36,684 bases of DNA. It comes from Verrucolacustris sp044348085 (GTDB lineage: Bacteria > Verrucomicrobiota > Verrucomicrobiia > Methylacidiphilales > Verrucolacustridaceae). This document shows positions 8,416 to 15,934 of the stretch, piece after piece. The position numbers were made by a program, and so were the translations under genes. The stretch lies in assembly GCA_044348085.1 (NCBI GenBank), contig JBIKTM010000017.1, forward strand, positions 1-36,684, written 5' to 3'. Below the pieces are notes generated by a model. The model made no database searches. It was not told where the DNA came from and was given only the letters and a program-made list of their open reading frames with translations. Each line of letters starts with the position of its first letter. Position 1 is the stretch's first letter.

Positions 8416-9063
8416 ATGAAGACCAAGCTACTTTCAAAAAACAACCACAACCCGAAACTTTCGATTCTTCGGGAGATCAAGAGAAGCCAAGGACTTTCCG
8501 TCGCAGAACTTTGTCAAAGGGTCGGCCTCTCCTACATGGGGGTCAAACAACACTGTATTGGGCTCGAAAGAGACGGCTATCTGGACACTTGGCGCCGCCC
8601 AAAAGGCATGGGCCGCCCTGAAAAAGCCTACCGTTTGACTGATGGGGCACGCGAATTCTTCCCCAGTCGCTATCCTCAGTTCAGCCTCCAGATTTTGGAG
8701 TCGGTAAAAGAAATATACGGCTCCCTAGGACCAGAAAAGATTCTTCATAACATCTACAAAGCAGAGACTCAGCGCTACGAGATCAAACTCCAGAAATTAG
8801 AGGGAGAATCTCGCTATCGTGGCCTCGCCCAACTTCGGGAAGAAGATGGTTATATGGCCGAATACTCTTTTGATAATTCTTCCCGCACCCACCGCATCAC
8901 GGAGTTCAACTCCGCCATCCTCGACTGTCTCGACAGCTTTCCCATGATTCGTGACTATGAGCGCCAACTCTTTGAGAAAGTCCTTCGGACCAAGATGAAG
9001 CGGGACGAGGAACGGATTGCTGGTCTCTATCGCTGCACCTACACATCCGTAGGTCCTGCCTGA
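8416..9063 (+). CDS. Winged-helix transcriptional regulator (COG2345/SufR-like)
   Basis: The product is 215 aa. Residues 14-80 form a winged helix: LSILREIKRSQGLSVAEL, a recognition helix around YMGVKQHCIGLERDGYL, then the wing RRPKGMGRPEKAYRLT. The GRPxKxYRLT wing is typical of the COG2345 group of ArsR/DeoR-like regulators, which includes the iron-sulfur sensor SufR. The C-terminal half has only scattered cysteines (ILDCLDSF and LYRCTY) and lacks a clear SufR cysteine cluster, so cluster binding is doubtful. The gene starts 63 bp after tRNA-Glu and converges on trxA, with no sufBCD genes nearby. Its target is unknown. Confidence 0.8.
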   Translation: MKTKLLSKNNHNPKLSILREIKRSQGLSVAELCQRVGLSYMGVKQHCIGLERDGYLDTWRRPKGMGRPEKAYRLTDGAREFFPSRYPQFSLQILESVKEIYGSLGPEKILHNIYKAETQRYEIKLQKLEGESRYRGLAQLREEDGYMAEYSFDNSSRTHRITEFNSAILDCLDSFPMIRDYERQLFEKVLRTKMKRDEERIAGLYRCTYTSVGPA

Positions 9064-9112
9064 CATTCGATTCGGTTGGAATTTGCGCCCAAATTGGCGC
9101 CCTGCCCTGCTT

Positions 9113-9439
9113 TTACACCCCTAGCTTCGCTTCGATACTCTGACGGGAGTGTTGGGCTCCGATAAACTGCTCTGCAATCTCTCCATTCTTAAAAATAAAA
9201 AAAGCGGGGATCGATTGAATTCCATACTTTGCAGCGAGGGCTTGCTCCTGATCGACGTTCACTTTACCCACAACCACCTTTCCCGCGTGATCTTTTGCAA
9301 TCTGTTCAAGAAGGGGCGAAATCATTCTACAAGGTCCGCACCACTCAGCCCAAAAATCCACAAGGACTGGAACGGCAGACTTCAAAACCGCTGCATCGAA
9401 GTTCGACTGAGTTAGAGTAAGGGTGGATCCGTCGGCCAT
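9113..9439 (-). CDS. trxA: Thioredoxin
   Basis: The product is 108 aa, the standard length for a cytosolic thioredoxin. The redox motif WCGPC is at residues 33-37 inside VLVDFWAEWCGPCRMISP. The buried partner Asp is in LVDFW and the cis-proline is in SIPAFF (Pro78). There is no signal peptide, so it acts in the cytoplasm as a general disulphide reductant. It starts 6 bp after the stop of the proline-rich anchored protein, so the two are very likely in one transcript. It converges on the winged-helix regulator gene. Confidence 0.97.
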   Translation of the reverse strand: MADGSTLTLTQSNFDAAVLKSAVPVLVDFWAEWCGPCRMISPLLEQIAKDHAGKVVVGKVNVDQEQALAAKYGIQSIPAFFIFKNGEIAEQFIGAQHSRQSIEAKLGV

Positions 9440-9445
9440 AAGATC

Positions 9446-10192
9446 TTATTTACCGAGGTAACTCATCAACACAATGCCAAAGGCCACCAGTGAGGCCACT
9501 AAAGCGGCAATTGCCAGCGCTGTCCCCCCGCTATCGTTATCAACAACGGTCCGAGCTACAGCTGCTCCGCCTGCACGGGGCGCAACAGTTGGAGCGGGCT
9601 GGGTTGAAACCCCCGGTTTTTGGACAACCCCACCGACACCCGCCACAGGCGCGATCGGTTTTGCTACCTGTGTTGCCGCAGGAGAAGGTCCCCCAGTAGG
9701 TTTAGCTGGAGCCGCCGCCCCTGCACCACCTGGGCGAGGAGGCAGGGATATGCGCATTGTCTCTTTTCGTAAATCAGAGGGCGGTTTTGCAACTCCTGGA
9801 ACTGGAGGGGGAGTTGCACCAGCGGGTTTAGGAGGCATACCCGGCACAGGGGGTGCAGGAGGAGTAGCTGTTGCAGGAGCCCCAGGAACAGGTGGTTTTG
9901 GTGCTACAGGCGGAGTGAGACGCATCGTTTCCTTCTTTAACCCCGGTGCTGTGGGTGTAGGCGCAGCAGGTGCCCCTGGAGGCTTTGGCAAAGAAGGAGC
10001 TGGTGGCTTCAGCCCAACCCCAGGTGGATTAGGCAAAGTCGGAGCGGGCGGCTTCAGCCCAGCGCCTGGTGGTGCAAGAGGCGGCTTAGGTAAACTTGGC
10101 GCACTCGGAATAGGCGGTTTAGGAGCACCGCCAGATACAGAAACCCCTGGAGGAAGAGGAGGCGTAGGGGGCTTCGGAGGAGAATCAGACAT
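9446..10192 (-). CDS. Proline-rich protein with C-terminal membrane anchor and two KETMR motifs
   Basis: The product is 248 aa. Most of it is Pro/Ala/Gly-rich and likely disordered, with a tandem 15-residue repeat (PPGxGLKPPAPxLPx) at residues 41-55 and 56-70. One hydrophobic segment at about 224-245, near the C-terminus, gives a tail-anchored topology with the proline-rich part probably in the cytoplasm, since no signal peptide is seen. Two near-identical motifs stand out: LKKETMRL at 85-92 and LRKETMRI at 141-148. Similar K-E-T-x-R-I/L motifs are recalled from PVC proteins, and the Thr could be a kinase target or an FHA-domain ligand. trxA follows 6 bp downstream. Function is unknown. The opposite-strand glycine-rich ORF is a mirror of its proline codons. 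Confidence 0.75.
   Translation of the reverse strand: MSDSPPKPPTPPLPPGVSVSGGAPKPPIPSAPSLPKPPLAPPGAGLKPPAPTLPNPPGVGLKPPAPSLPKPPGAPAAPTPTAPGLKKETMRLTPPVAPKPPVPGAPATATPPAPPVPGMPPKPAGATPPPVPGVAKPPSDLRKETMRISLPPRPGGAGAAAPAKPTGGPSPAATQVAKPIAPVAGVGGVVQKPGVSTQPAPTVAPRAGGAAVARTVVDNDSGGTALAIAALVASLVAFGIVLMSYLGK
9983..10072 (-). repeat. Two tandem 45-bp coding repeats
   Basis: Residues 41-55 and 56-70 of the proline-rich protein repeat the unit PPGxGLKPPAPxLPx. The DNA copies are imperfect, differing mainly at third codon positions. This suggests expansion by slippage followed by drift. Confidence 0.7.
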
Positions 10193-10248
10193 CGCATAAT
10201 AAAACTACCGAAAGCACTTAGGGTCAATTCATTTGCCCATGGAGTTGT

Positions 10249-12642
10249 TCACAAAAGTGCATCTCTCCAAAAACTTTGAAATGCATCGTGCCAGCCTCTT
10301 CCCGCGATGCTGCGGTCTCTTCTCGCCTGCCTGATTTCCATGTTATTCACATTTCCGGCAACTCTTAAGATCGCCGAGACCCACTTTGCGACATCCCCCG
10401 TTACTACTTTCTCACCATCACGTGGATCTCTCAACAGCTCTCTAGGTCCGCCCTGATCGGACACCACCACAGGTAAACCAGACGCCATCGCCTCTACGAC
10501 CACATTTCCGTAGGTGTCGGTCGTACTGGGAAAAACAAAAAGATCAGCCGATGCATATGCCTGTCCCAACTCCTCATTATGAAGAACCCCGGTGAAAACG
10601 CCTCGAGGCATCTTCTGCTTCAGCTCAGCAAGAAAAGGCCCCTCCCCGACGAAGGCAAAGGTAATGCCCCCACTCTTTTCGACTTCCGCAGCTACCCTAG
10701 ACAAAAACTCCAACTCCTTCTCTTTTGAAATCCTGCCCACATACAGGGCCACTTTTCCTTTCGCCCCACGTTGAGTCCAGAAATCACTTTTTCGGTGAGA
10801 GGTGGAAAACAACTTTGTGTCTAAGCCCCTTGGAAGAATCGCCAACTTACTTCTTGGTAACCCCTTCTCCACCCAACGATCCAGATAAGTCTGCGAATTC
10901 ACATAAACCCGATCCATCTGACTGTAGAACCAGTGCATATAGTTCCAAGCGATCCCCTCGACCAATGGATCATCCTCACTCAGAAAACGCGCATACTGCG
11001 GAAAGTCCGTGTGATAAATCGCACTCGTCCGTAACCCCAAGATATTTGCCGCCATCAACCCCGCCAGTCCCATGGGCCCAGGCGTGCTTAAGATCAACTC
11101 CGTATATCCTCGCTGTGCCACATGATCCACCACCTCCAGAATTGGCGGGAAACTGAGCTTTTGGAGGTCGTACTCAGGAATCGTGAAAACCCCAACGGGT
11201 TGAAAATTAACCACCCCTGCCTCTGGAGTAAACCTAGGCCGGCTCGTCAGAATCGTAATGTCAGCACCTGTCTCGCGGCCCGCTTCTGCCATTGTTCGAA
11301 TCGTCCTCGCGACGCCATTCACATCCTCCAAAGTATCTGTGAACCACCCTCTCCTGTGATTGGTGAGAACCTCGGGCCGTTCCCCAAGAAATCGTTCAGA
11401 TACCTCGCCCCACATCTTTCGATCACTTCGCAACGCATGAAAGGAGTAAAGATATGGGGCCGTGGCCAAACCTAGAGGTAGAACTCCCGCCAAAGGCTCC
11501 AAACCACCCAAAAAATCACCTTTTTCAGCTTTTTCCAGAAAACGAGTAACGACTCGAAACCCCACATCGTTCATAACTTTTGAGGCCAATCGAAAGCTTC
11601 GTCGCTCAGGAACTTTTTCTGATTCCAAAACCCTCTGCAACTCTTCCCGTGTCTCCGGTCGAGTCAGATACGCGGACACTTCTTTACTCAAACCTCCCTT
11701 AGGCGACTTCCAAAACTCTAGGATCTTCCCACTAGTCACCATTTCCACCGCATACCTGGCTTTATCCAGAAAACTCATCTCCAAGGGATTTTCACCCGCT
11801 AAAAAACGATTCACGATACGAAGCAAAAGCTCGGAACCGCGCGGGGCTTGGTGCCCCACCTTCTCGCGCAAGAAATCAAAGATGACGTGAAAGAGCCCGT
11901 TCACAAACCTTGCGGGATCACCACCCTCTCCATGAACTACCCCTTCGCCTCGTGCTACCGCCCGCAAGAAACTGTCAGCGTCACGAGCCCCCGAAATCTC
12001 TGTCCAGACTCGCCCCGCATAAAGACCGCAATGATCATTGGAGCCTCCCATCCACGACTTTTTCCATGGACTCACGCCCACAGGCTCAATCTTATGTCGT
12101 TCTGCTAAATCCTGAATTTTCCTCTCCGTTAAAGCCTCACAGCAGGCATAAGCGATTTCCTGCCCCAACGAAGCTCGGAGGCCGTTGGTCTTCTCGAATA
12201 CTTGAAAGAGCAAAACCAGTTTTTCAAAGTGTTCGGGTCTCATCTTTCCATCCATATGCAAAAGAGGATGCGCAACGGCATGCACGATTCCCTCCGTTCG
12301 AAGAAAAAGGCTTAACTCAAAGATATTGGCTCGCAGCTTTTCCACCTGATCCGCCTGCGCTTCATTCAGGTTCCAAGCCAAAAGATGCACTTTGCAACGG
12401 TCCTCAGGAAAATAGGTCGTAATCTCCATACCAGGAATAAAGCCCTCCAAACCCCGCAACTCTTTGGCTGCACCTAAGGTGTTGTGATCCGTAAGGGTAA
12501 AATAATCGAAACCCGAAGAACGCAGCTTTTCGTAAAGCTTTTTAGGGTCAGACAGGCTGTCTGGAATTCCCAACTTCCGCAGAATCCACTCCGAAGGGCG
12601 GTCTGAAAATCGAGAGTGAAGATGAAGATCAGCTTTGGACAT
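10249..12642 (-). CDS. PHP-domain/GT4 glycosyltransferase fusion protein
   Basis: The product is 797 aa from ATG 12642. Residues 1-215 are a PHP metal-dependent phosphoesterase domain with ADLHLH (H7, H9), TDHNT (D52, H53), GMEIT (E73), HAVAHP (H125) and a GGSNDH motif (202-204). Residues about 220-420 are a charged, mostly helical linker I do not recognise. Residues about 430-797 are a GT-B family 4 glycosyltransferase: DTLEDVNGVARTI at its start, IYHTDFPQYARFL, VALYVGRISKEKELE, and DTYGNVVVEAMASGLPVVVSD, where Asp replaces the first Glu of the usual E-x7-E. The GT half resembles SqdX/MgtA-type glycolipid glycosyltransferases. A GTG at 12672 is also in frame, but 12642 places the HxH at the start as in most PHP proteins. 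The gene overlaps the preceding deacetylase gene by 14 bp. Confidence 0.85.
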   Translation of the reverse strand: MSKADLHLHSRFSDRPSEWILRKLGIPDSLSDPKKLYEKLRSSGFDYFTLTDHNTLGAAKELRGLEGFIPGMEITTYFPEDRCKVHLLAWNLNEAQADQVEKLRANIFELSLFLRTEGIVHAVAHPLLHMDGKMRPEHFEKLVLLFQVFEKTNGLRASLGQEIAYACCEALTERKIQDLAERHKIEPVGVSPWKKSWMGGSNDHCGLYAGRVWTEISGARDADSFLRAVARGEGVVHGEGGDPARFVNGLFHVIFDFLREKVGHQAPRGSELLLRIVNRFLAGENPLEMSFLDKARYAVEMVTSGKILEFWKSPKGGLSKEVSAYLTRPETREELQRVLESEKVPERRSFRLASKVMNDVGFRVVTRFLEKAEKGDFLGGLEPLAGVLPLGLATAPYLYSFHALRSDRKMWGEVSERFLGERPEVLTNHRRGWFTDTLEDVNGVARTIRTMAEAGRETGADITILTSRPRFTPEAGVVNFQPVGVFTIPEYDLQKLSFPPILEVVDHVAQRGYTELILSTPGPMGLAGLMAANILGLRTSAIYHTDFPQYARFLSEDDPLVEGIAWNYMHWFYSQMDRVYVNSQTYLDRWVEKGLPRSKLAILPRGLDTKLFSTSHRKSDFWTQRGAKGKVALYVGRISKEKELEFLSRVAAEVEKSGGITFAFVGEGPFLAELKQKMPRGVFTGVLHNEELGQAYASADLFVFPSTTDTYGNVVVEAMASGLPVVVSDQGGPRELLRDPRDGEKVVTGDVAKWVSAILRVAGNVNNMEIRQARRDRSIAGRGWHDAFQSFWRDALL

Positions 12643-14014
12643 GGTCGGCGTAGGAGTAACTACCATACCCACGCGCGGCTAACTCATCGAGAAAAACGGC
12701 CAACTGTTTTCGCACGAAAGGCACCTCCAGATCGCGAGGATGAAGGCTGAGTCGGACAACAGAACTCCCGCCCCACACCTGCTTCCAAAGCGGATGCCAC
12801 CCCTTTGCCAGAGCACGCCTCCATCCTGATCGAAGGCTGTAGGTACCCGCCCACGCCCTCTCCTTCTTTCCAGATGGCAGAAAGATCAAATCTCGTAGCG
12901 TGCAGGTATAGGTAAATCCCATCTTGGCCAACTCTCTCTCAAGGGATGCAGAGTATAGCCATCCTGGAGCGACAAAACCACTAGCCCTCCACCCCTGACG
13001 CTCCCAAATAGCGCGGGCCTTAATGAGTCGTTGGACCGCCTCTTGCATCGGTAAGTCAAAGAACTCAGCCTCGTTATCGGAATAGAACTTTGTCCACAAC
13101 CAGGAGCTGTTGGGAAGCTCTTTGCGGTCGTGATACAGACCGTGGATCGCTAAATCATGCCCCTCTTGATTCAAGCGATTCAGCAAGGCAAGGGTCTCAT
13201 TCGAATCTTCTACCCGAACCCCGTGATGATACTGCGGAACGACCAAGATAGACGCGTGCCCTGGACACCTTGAAAGACAAAACTCAAGCTGCTCCTGAAT
13301 CTGATGAATGGATCCCGGATGACAATCGTGCAGGGAGAGAAGAAGCCTGGGAGCACGTGGCGGAGGAGTTCGATCCCGCTCCTGAACTAAATTACAAAGA
13401 TAAACAGGCTCCTTCCGCTGATCCTTAAATTTTGTAACTTCCTTTCTATCCGCAAGTTTAAACCCATAGTACGCAAACATTCGGGCGCTTCTTCGCTCAT
13501 CCTTGACCACAACCTGACCGAAAACATTTTTTTCACCCAACTCCCCCATTCGATCCAGAAACGTGTCGAACAATCTTTTTCCCACACTCATCCCACGAGC
13601 CTCTGGAAGAAGATTAATGTGAAAGTGAACACCCCGTGCAGGGGCCGGCGGGGTTTCTTTTCTTCCTTGAAATAAAAGCCATCGAATATATTTCCGGCTG
13701 GGATTCCCATACACGAAGCAGTAGCGGAAAATCACTCTCACAATCCACCCAGGGAGCCTCAACCCCAAGTACCCGAGATGTTTGAATGAGCTTCTGGAAC
13801 CCATGATGTATCCGAGGAGACGACCGCCATCCCCTTCCAAAACCAAACAGTTCTCAGGCTCTGCATCCGTGTACGGGGCGGTCAGGAAATCAGCGAATAG
13901 CTCCCGATCCTGAAAAAGAGGATCGATGGGGTCCCCTAAGAAACCTGTCTCCGCACAAATATGACGGACCTGATCTCGATCTTCAGCTCGATAGTAGCGA
14001 ATCAACATGCTCAT
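12629..14014 (-). CDS. GNAT acetyltransferase fused to DUF2334-type polysaccharide deacetylase
   Basis: The product is 461 aa from ATG 14014, which forms an ATGA overlap with the stop of the upstream glycosyltransferase. Residues 1-205 look like a GNAT N-acyltransferase: INLLPEARGMSVGKRLFDTF at about 133-152 matches the acetyl-CoA loop and helix, and ARMFAYYGFKLADR matches the C-terminal part. Residues 222-455 look like a DUF2334/NodB-like deacetylase: LLLSLHDCHPG (227-234), GHDLAIHGLYH with H291 and H295 as metal ligands, GFVAPGW (347-352), and SLHPRDL near the end. The combination suggests exchange of acyl groups on an amino sugar: one half removes an N-acetyl group and the other adds an acyl group. 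That reaction is inference. No signal peptide is present, so it is probably cytoplasmic. Confidence 0.8.
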   Translation of the reverse strand: MSMLIRYYRAEDRDQVRHICAETGFLGDPIDPLFQDRELFADFLTAPYTDAEPENCLVLEGDGGRLLGYIMGSRSSFKHLGYLGLRLPGWIVRVIFRYCFVYGNPSRKYIRWLLFQGRKETPPAPARGVHFHINLLPEARGMSVGKRLFDTFLDRMGELGEKNVFGQVVVKDERRSARMFAYYGFKLADRKEVTKFKDQRKEPVYLCNLVQERDRTPPPRAPRLLLSLHDCHPGSIHQIQEQLEFCLSRCPGHASILVVPQYHHGVRVEDSNETLALLNRLNQEGHDLAIHGLYHDRKELPNSSWLWTKFYSDNEAEFFDLPMQEAVQRLIKARAIWERQGWRASGFVAPGWLYSASLERELAKMGFTYTCTLRDLIFLPSGKKERAWAGTYSLRSGWRRALAKGWHPLWKQVWGGSSVVRLSLHPRDLEVPFVRKQLAVFLDELAARGYGSYSYADHVQS

Positions 14015-15165
14015 CCCTTGGCCTCGTATTCGGCCAACTGTTGAGTGAAGGTTTTCTCCCAACTAAACTTTCCCTGAATAAACCCGCTCAGGGAGTGGCG
14101 ATCAGGATCAGGTAAAGAGTGCATCCTCTTCACGACTCCCAAAGCCAGCGAATTGGAACTCCTGTCGTTAACCCAATCCTTGAGTTGATAAGCCTGCTCA
14201 TCCATGGGTCCACCCCGAAAGGCAATCACCGGAAGCGCACAGGCTTGAGCCTCCAAAAGAACCAGACCAAACGTTTCCCATCGTCCAGGATGAATCAGAA
14301 GATCTGACGCTTGATACCACTCAGCCAACTGTGCGGACTCCTTAAGAAATGGCACAATTCGGATCCGCGGATGCCTCCTCACAAACTCTTCGGCCACAGA
14401 CTTCATTTGCCCGTCTCCCACCATCACCCCCACCCAATCACCACCCTCAAGTTCCTCAACTCGTTTCCACATTCTGAGCAAAAGTGCTGTATCTTTATCT
14501 GGAGAAAATCGCCCCACATAGAGAAGCACCTTAGAGTTCGAAGGTAATCCCAGTTTCCTTCTTAGCTCCTGCTTCTTTTCCAATGAAACAGGATAAAAGG
14601 TTTTTGTATCAACCCCCAACGGAAGGTGGATCAATCTAGGAACTCCCCAGCCACTCAAAATCTGAATCAGGTTCTGACTTCCCACAAATACTCCTCGGCC
14701 GCCTGTGGCAAGGTGACGAAGATAATCCCCAGCCAACTGCTCTGTGACAGAGCGAGCCCAAGTACCCGCAAACTTCAGAACCGTACGAAGAATCGCATCC
14801 GGAAAGTGAGAGTGATAGAACATGTAAAACTTGGATCCACGTCGGTTTGCCCAGTTTCGGGCAACCATCGCGGCATGATAAGGATCACCTGCCTCAACAA
14901 CATCAGGTCGCTGCGCATAAAGAATCTTCAGCAGAGCAGGCAGATCGAGCATCCACCGATACCGCGAAGTTTGATTCACGAGCGGCCCCCGGACAGTCCA
15001 AACTTGGCTCCGCCCCCCCTCTACCTGCTCGGTCCTGCTTCCTGGTACAATCATGATGTGATCGTGCGGAGTGTTTTCCCTTAGAAACTTACGCTTCGCC
15101 AAAAGATAAGAACGTACCCCACCTCCTTGAGAGGAGTACATTTGAGTCAAATCACAGATCTTCAT
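14011..15165 (-). CDS. GT4 family glycosyltransferase
   Basis: The product is 384 aa from ATG 15165; longer in-frame starts would run into the divergent gene and lack family similarity. The N-terminus MKICDLTQMYSSQGGGVRSY is a typical GT-B donor-side glycine loop. FYMFYHSHFPDAILR follows, then VLLYVGRFSPDKDTALLL and WETFGLVLLEAQACALPVIAF with the full E-x7-E motif that binds the nucleotide-sugar ribose. The architecture resembles SqdX/PimB-like transferases that act on lipid acceptors. It is the first gene of a coupled three-gene set, ahead of the GNAT-deacetylase (ATGA overlap) and the PHP-GT fusion. The acceptor and sugar are unknown. Confidence 0.88.
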   Translation of the reverse strand: MKICDLTQMYSSQGGGVRSYLLAKRKFLRENTPHDHIMIVPGSRTEQVEGGRSQVWTVRGPLVNQTSRYRWMLDLPALLKILYAQRPDVVEAGDPYHAAMVARNWANRRGSKFYMFYHSHFPDAILRTVLKFAGTWARSVTEQLAGDYLRHLATGGRGVFVGSQNLIQILSGWGVPRLIHLPLGVDTKTFYPVSLEKKQELRRKLGLPSNSKVLLYVGRFSPDKDTALLLRMWKRVEELEGGDWVGVMVGDGQMKSVAEEFVRRHPRIRIVPFLKESAQLAEWYQASDLLIHPGRWETFGLVLLEAQACALPVIAFRGGPMDEQAYQLKDWVNDRSSNSLALGVVKRMHSLPDPDRHSLSGFIQGKFSWEKTFTQQLAEYEAKG

Positions 15166-15212
15166 GGAAACAGCCTTGGATGATGCCTTTCTTCGTGCTA
15201 AAGTGAAACTCA

Positions 15213-15926
15213 ATGAGGCGCACCGAATTCTTACGCCTGCTCGGGCTTGCAGGGGCGGCCTATGCAACTCCTGCCTTCTCACAGGGAGGCATTCCCGTTC
15301 AGCCGGGCGAATGTGAAGTAAACCCGGCCTTTATCAATAGCGGTCCTGGGTTCGGTAACCGCGTCGCGCTAACATTTGATGACGGTCCTAGTCCTGGTGT
15401 TACCGAACGTGTCCTGACGGAACTTTCAAAACGCAGTCTGCACGCCACATTCTTTTTGATTGGGGCAAAAGTTGACGCATATCCGCAACTCGCACGTCGT
15501 ATTGTGGACGAGGGCCATGATGTAGCAAACCACTCCTACACTCATCCCCGACTTGCTGGCATGTCCGATTCCGCCGTGGAACAACAGCTCGCACGAACCC
15601 AGGAATCGATTACTCGTACCACAGGCGTCACACCCGTTTGGTTTCGCCCCCCGTACGGAGCGTTCCGCAGGGAGCAGGGTTCGATCGCTTCGAAACTAGG
15701 ACTCGGCGTGGCCTACTGGTCAGTTGATCCCAAGGATTGGTCTCAACCCGGTAGCTCGGCGATTGCCCAGCGGGTTCTTTCTGCCAGCCAGGCAGGCTCC
15801 ATCATTCTTCTTCACGATCTGCACCCGCAAACCGCGGATGCCGTTCCCGCAATTTTTGACGGATTGATCGAACGCTCTTTTTCGGCCGCCCCCTTCCACA
15901 GCTTTGTGGGCGCCCCTTACGCCTAA
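15213..15926 (+). CDS. Secreted NodB-type polysaccharide deacetylase
   Basis: The product is 237 aa. MRRTEFLRLLGLAGAAYATP is a short export signal with likely cleavage at AFS/QGG. The carbohydrate esterase 4 motifs are complete: TFDDGP (D56, D57), HSYTHP (H107, H111), RPPYG (from 145), DPKDW (D175) and LLHD (H201). This family removes N- or O-acetyl groups from chitin, peptidoglycan or related glycans; here it would act in the periplasm or outside. It diverges from the glycosyltransferase cassette with only 47 bp between the start codons, so a shared regulatory region is likely. Its stop lies 8 bp from the convergent beta-helix gene. Confidence 0.92.
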   Translation: MRRTEFLRLLGLAGAAYATPAFSQGGIPVQPGECEVNPAFINSGPGFGNRVALTFDDGPSPGVTERVLTELSKRSLHATFFLIGAKVDAYPQLARRIVDEGHDVANHSYTHPRLAGMSDSAVEQQLARTQESITRTTGVTPVWFRPPYGAFRREQGSIASKLGLGVAYWSVDPKDWSQPGSSAIAQRVLSASQAGSIILLHDLHPQTADAVPAIFDGLIERSFSAAPFHSFVGAPYA

Positions 15927-15934
15927 CCTACCTT

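Noticed and set aside
9085..9100. GCGCC/GGCGC hairpin between the regulator and trxA
   Set aside because: The stem is only 5 bp and no T-run follows on either strand, so a terminator cannot be supported.
9474..10199. Glycine-rich plus-strand open frame
   Set aside because: It mirrors the proline codons of the tail-anchored protein on the other strand. Only the minus frame has a membrane helix and tight spacing to trxA.
9113..15165. Resemblance to a mycothiol-like thiol pathway (transferase, phosphatase, deacetylase, acetyltransferase, thioredoxin)
   Set aside because: The deacetylase is NodB/DUF2334-like rather than PIG-L, no Cys ligase is present, and the transferases look like lipid glycosyltransferases. 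The set matches by general activity only.
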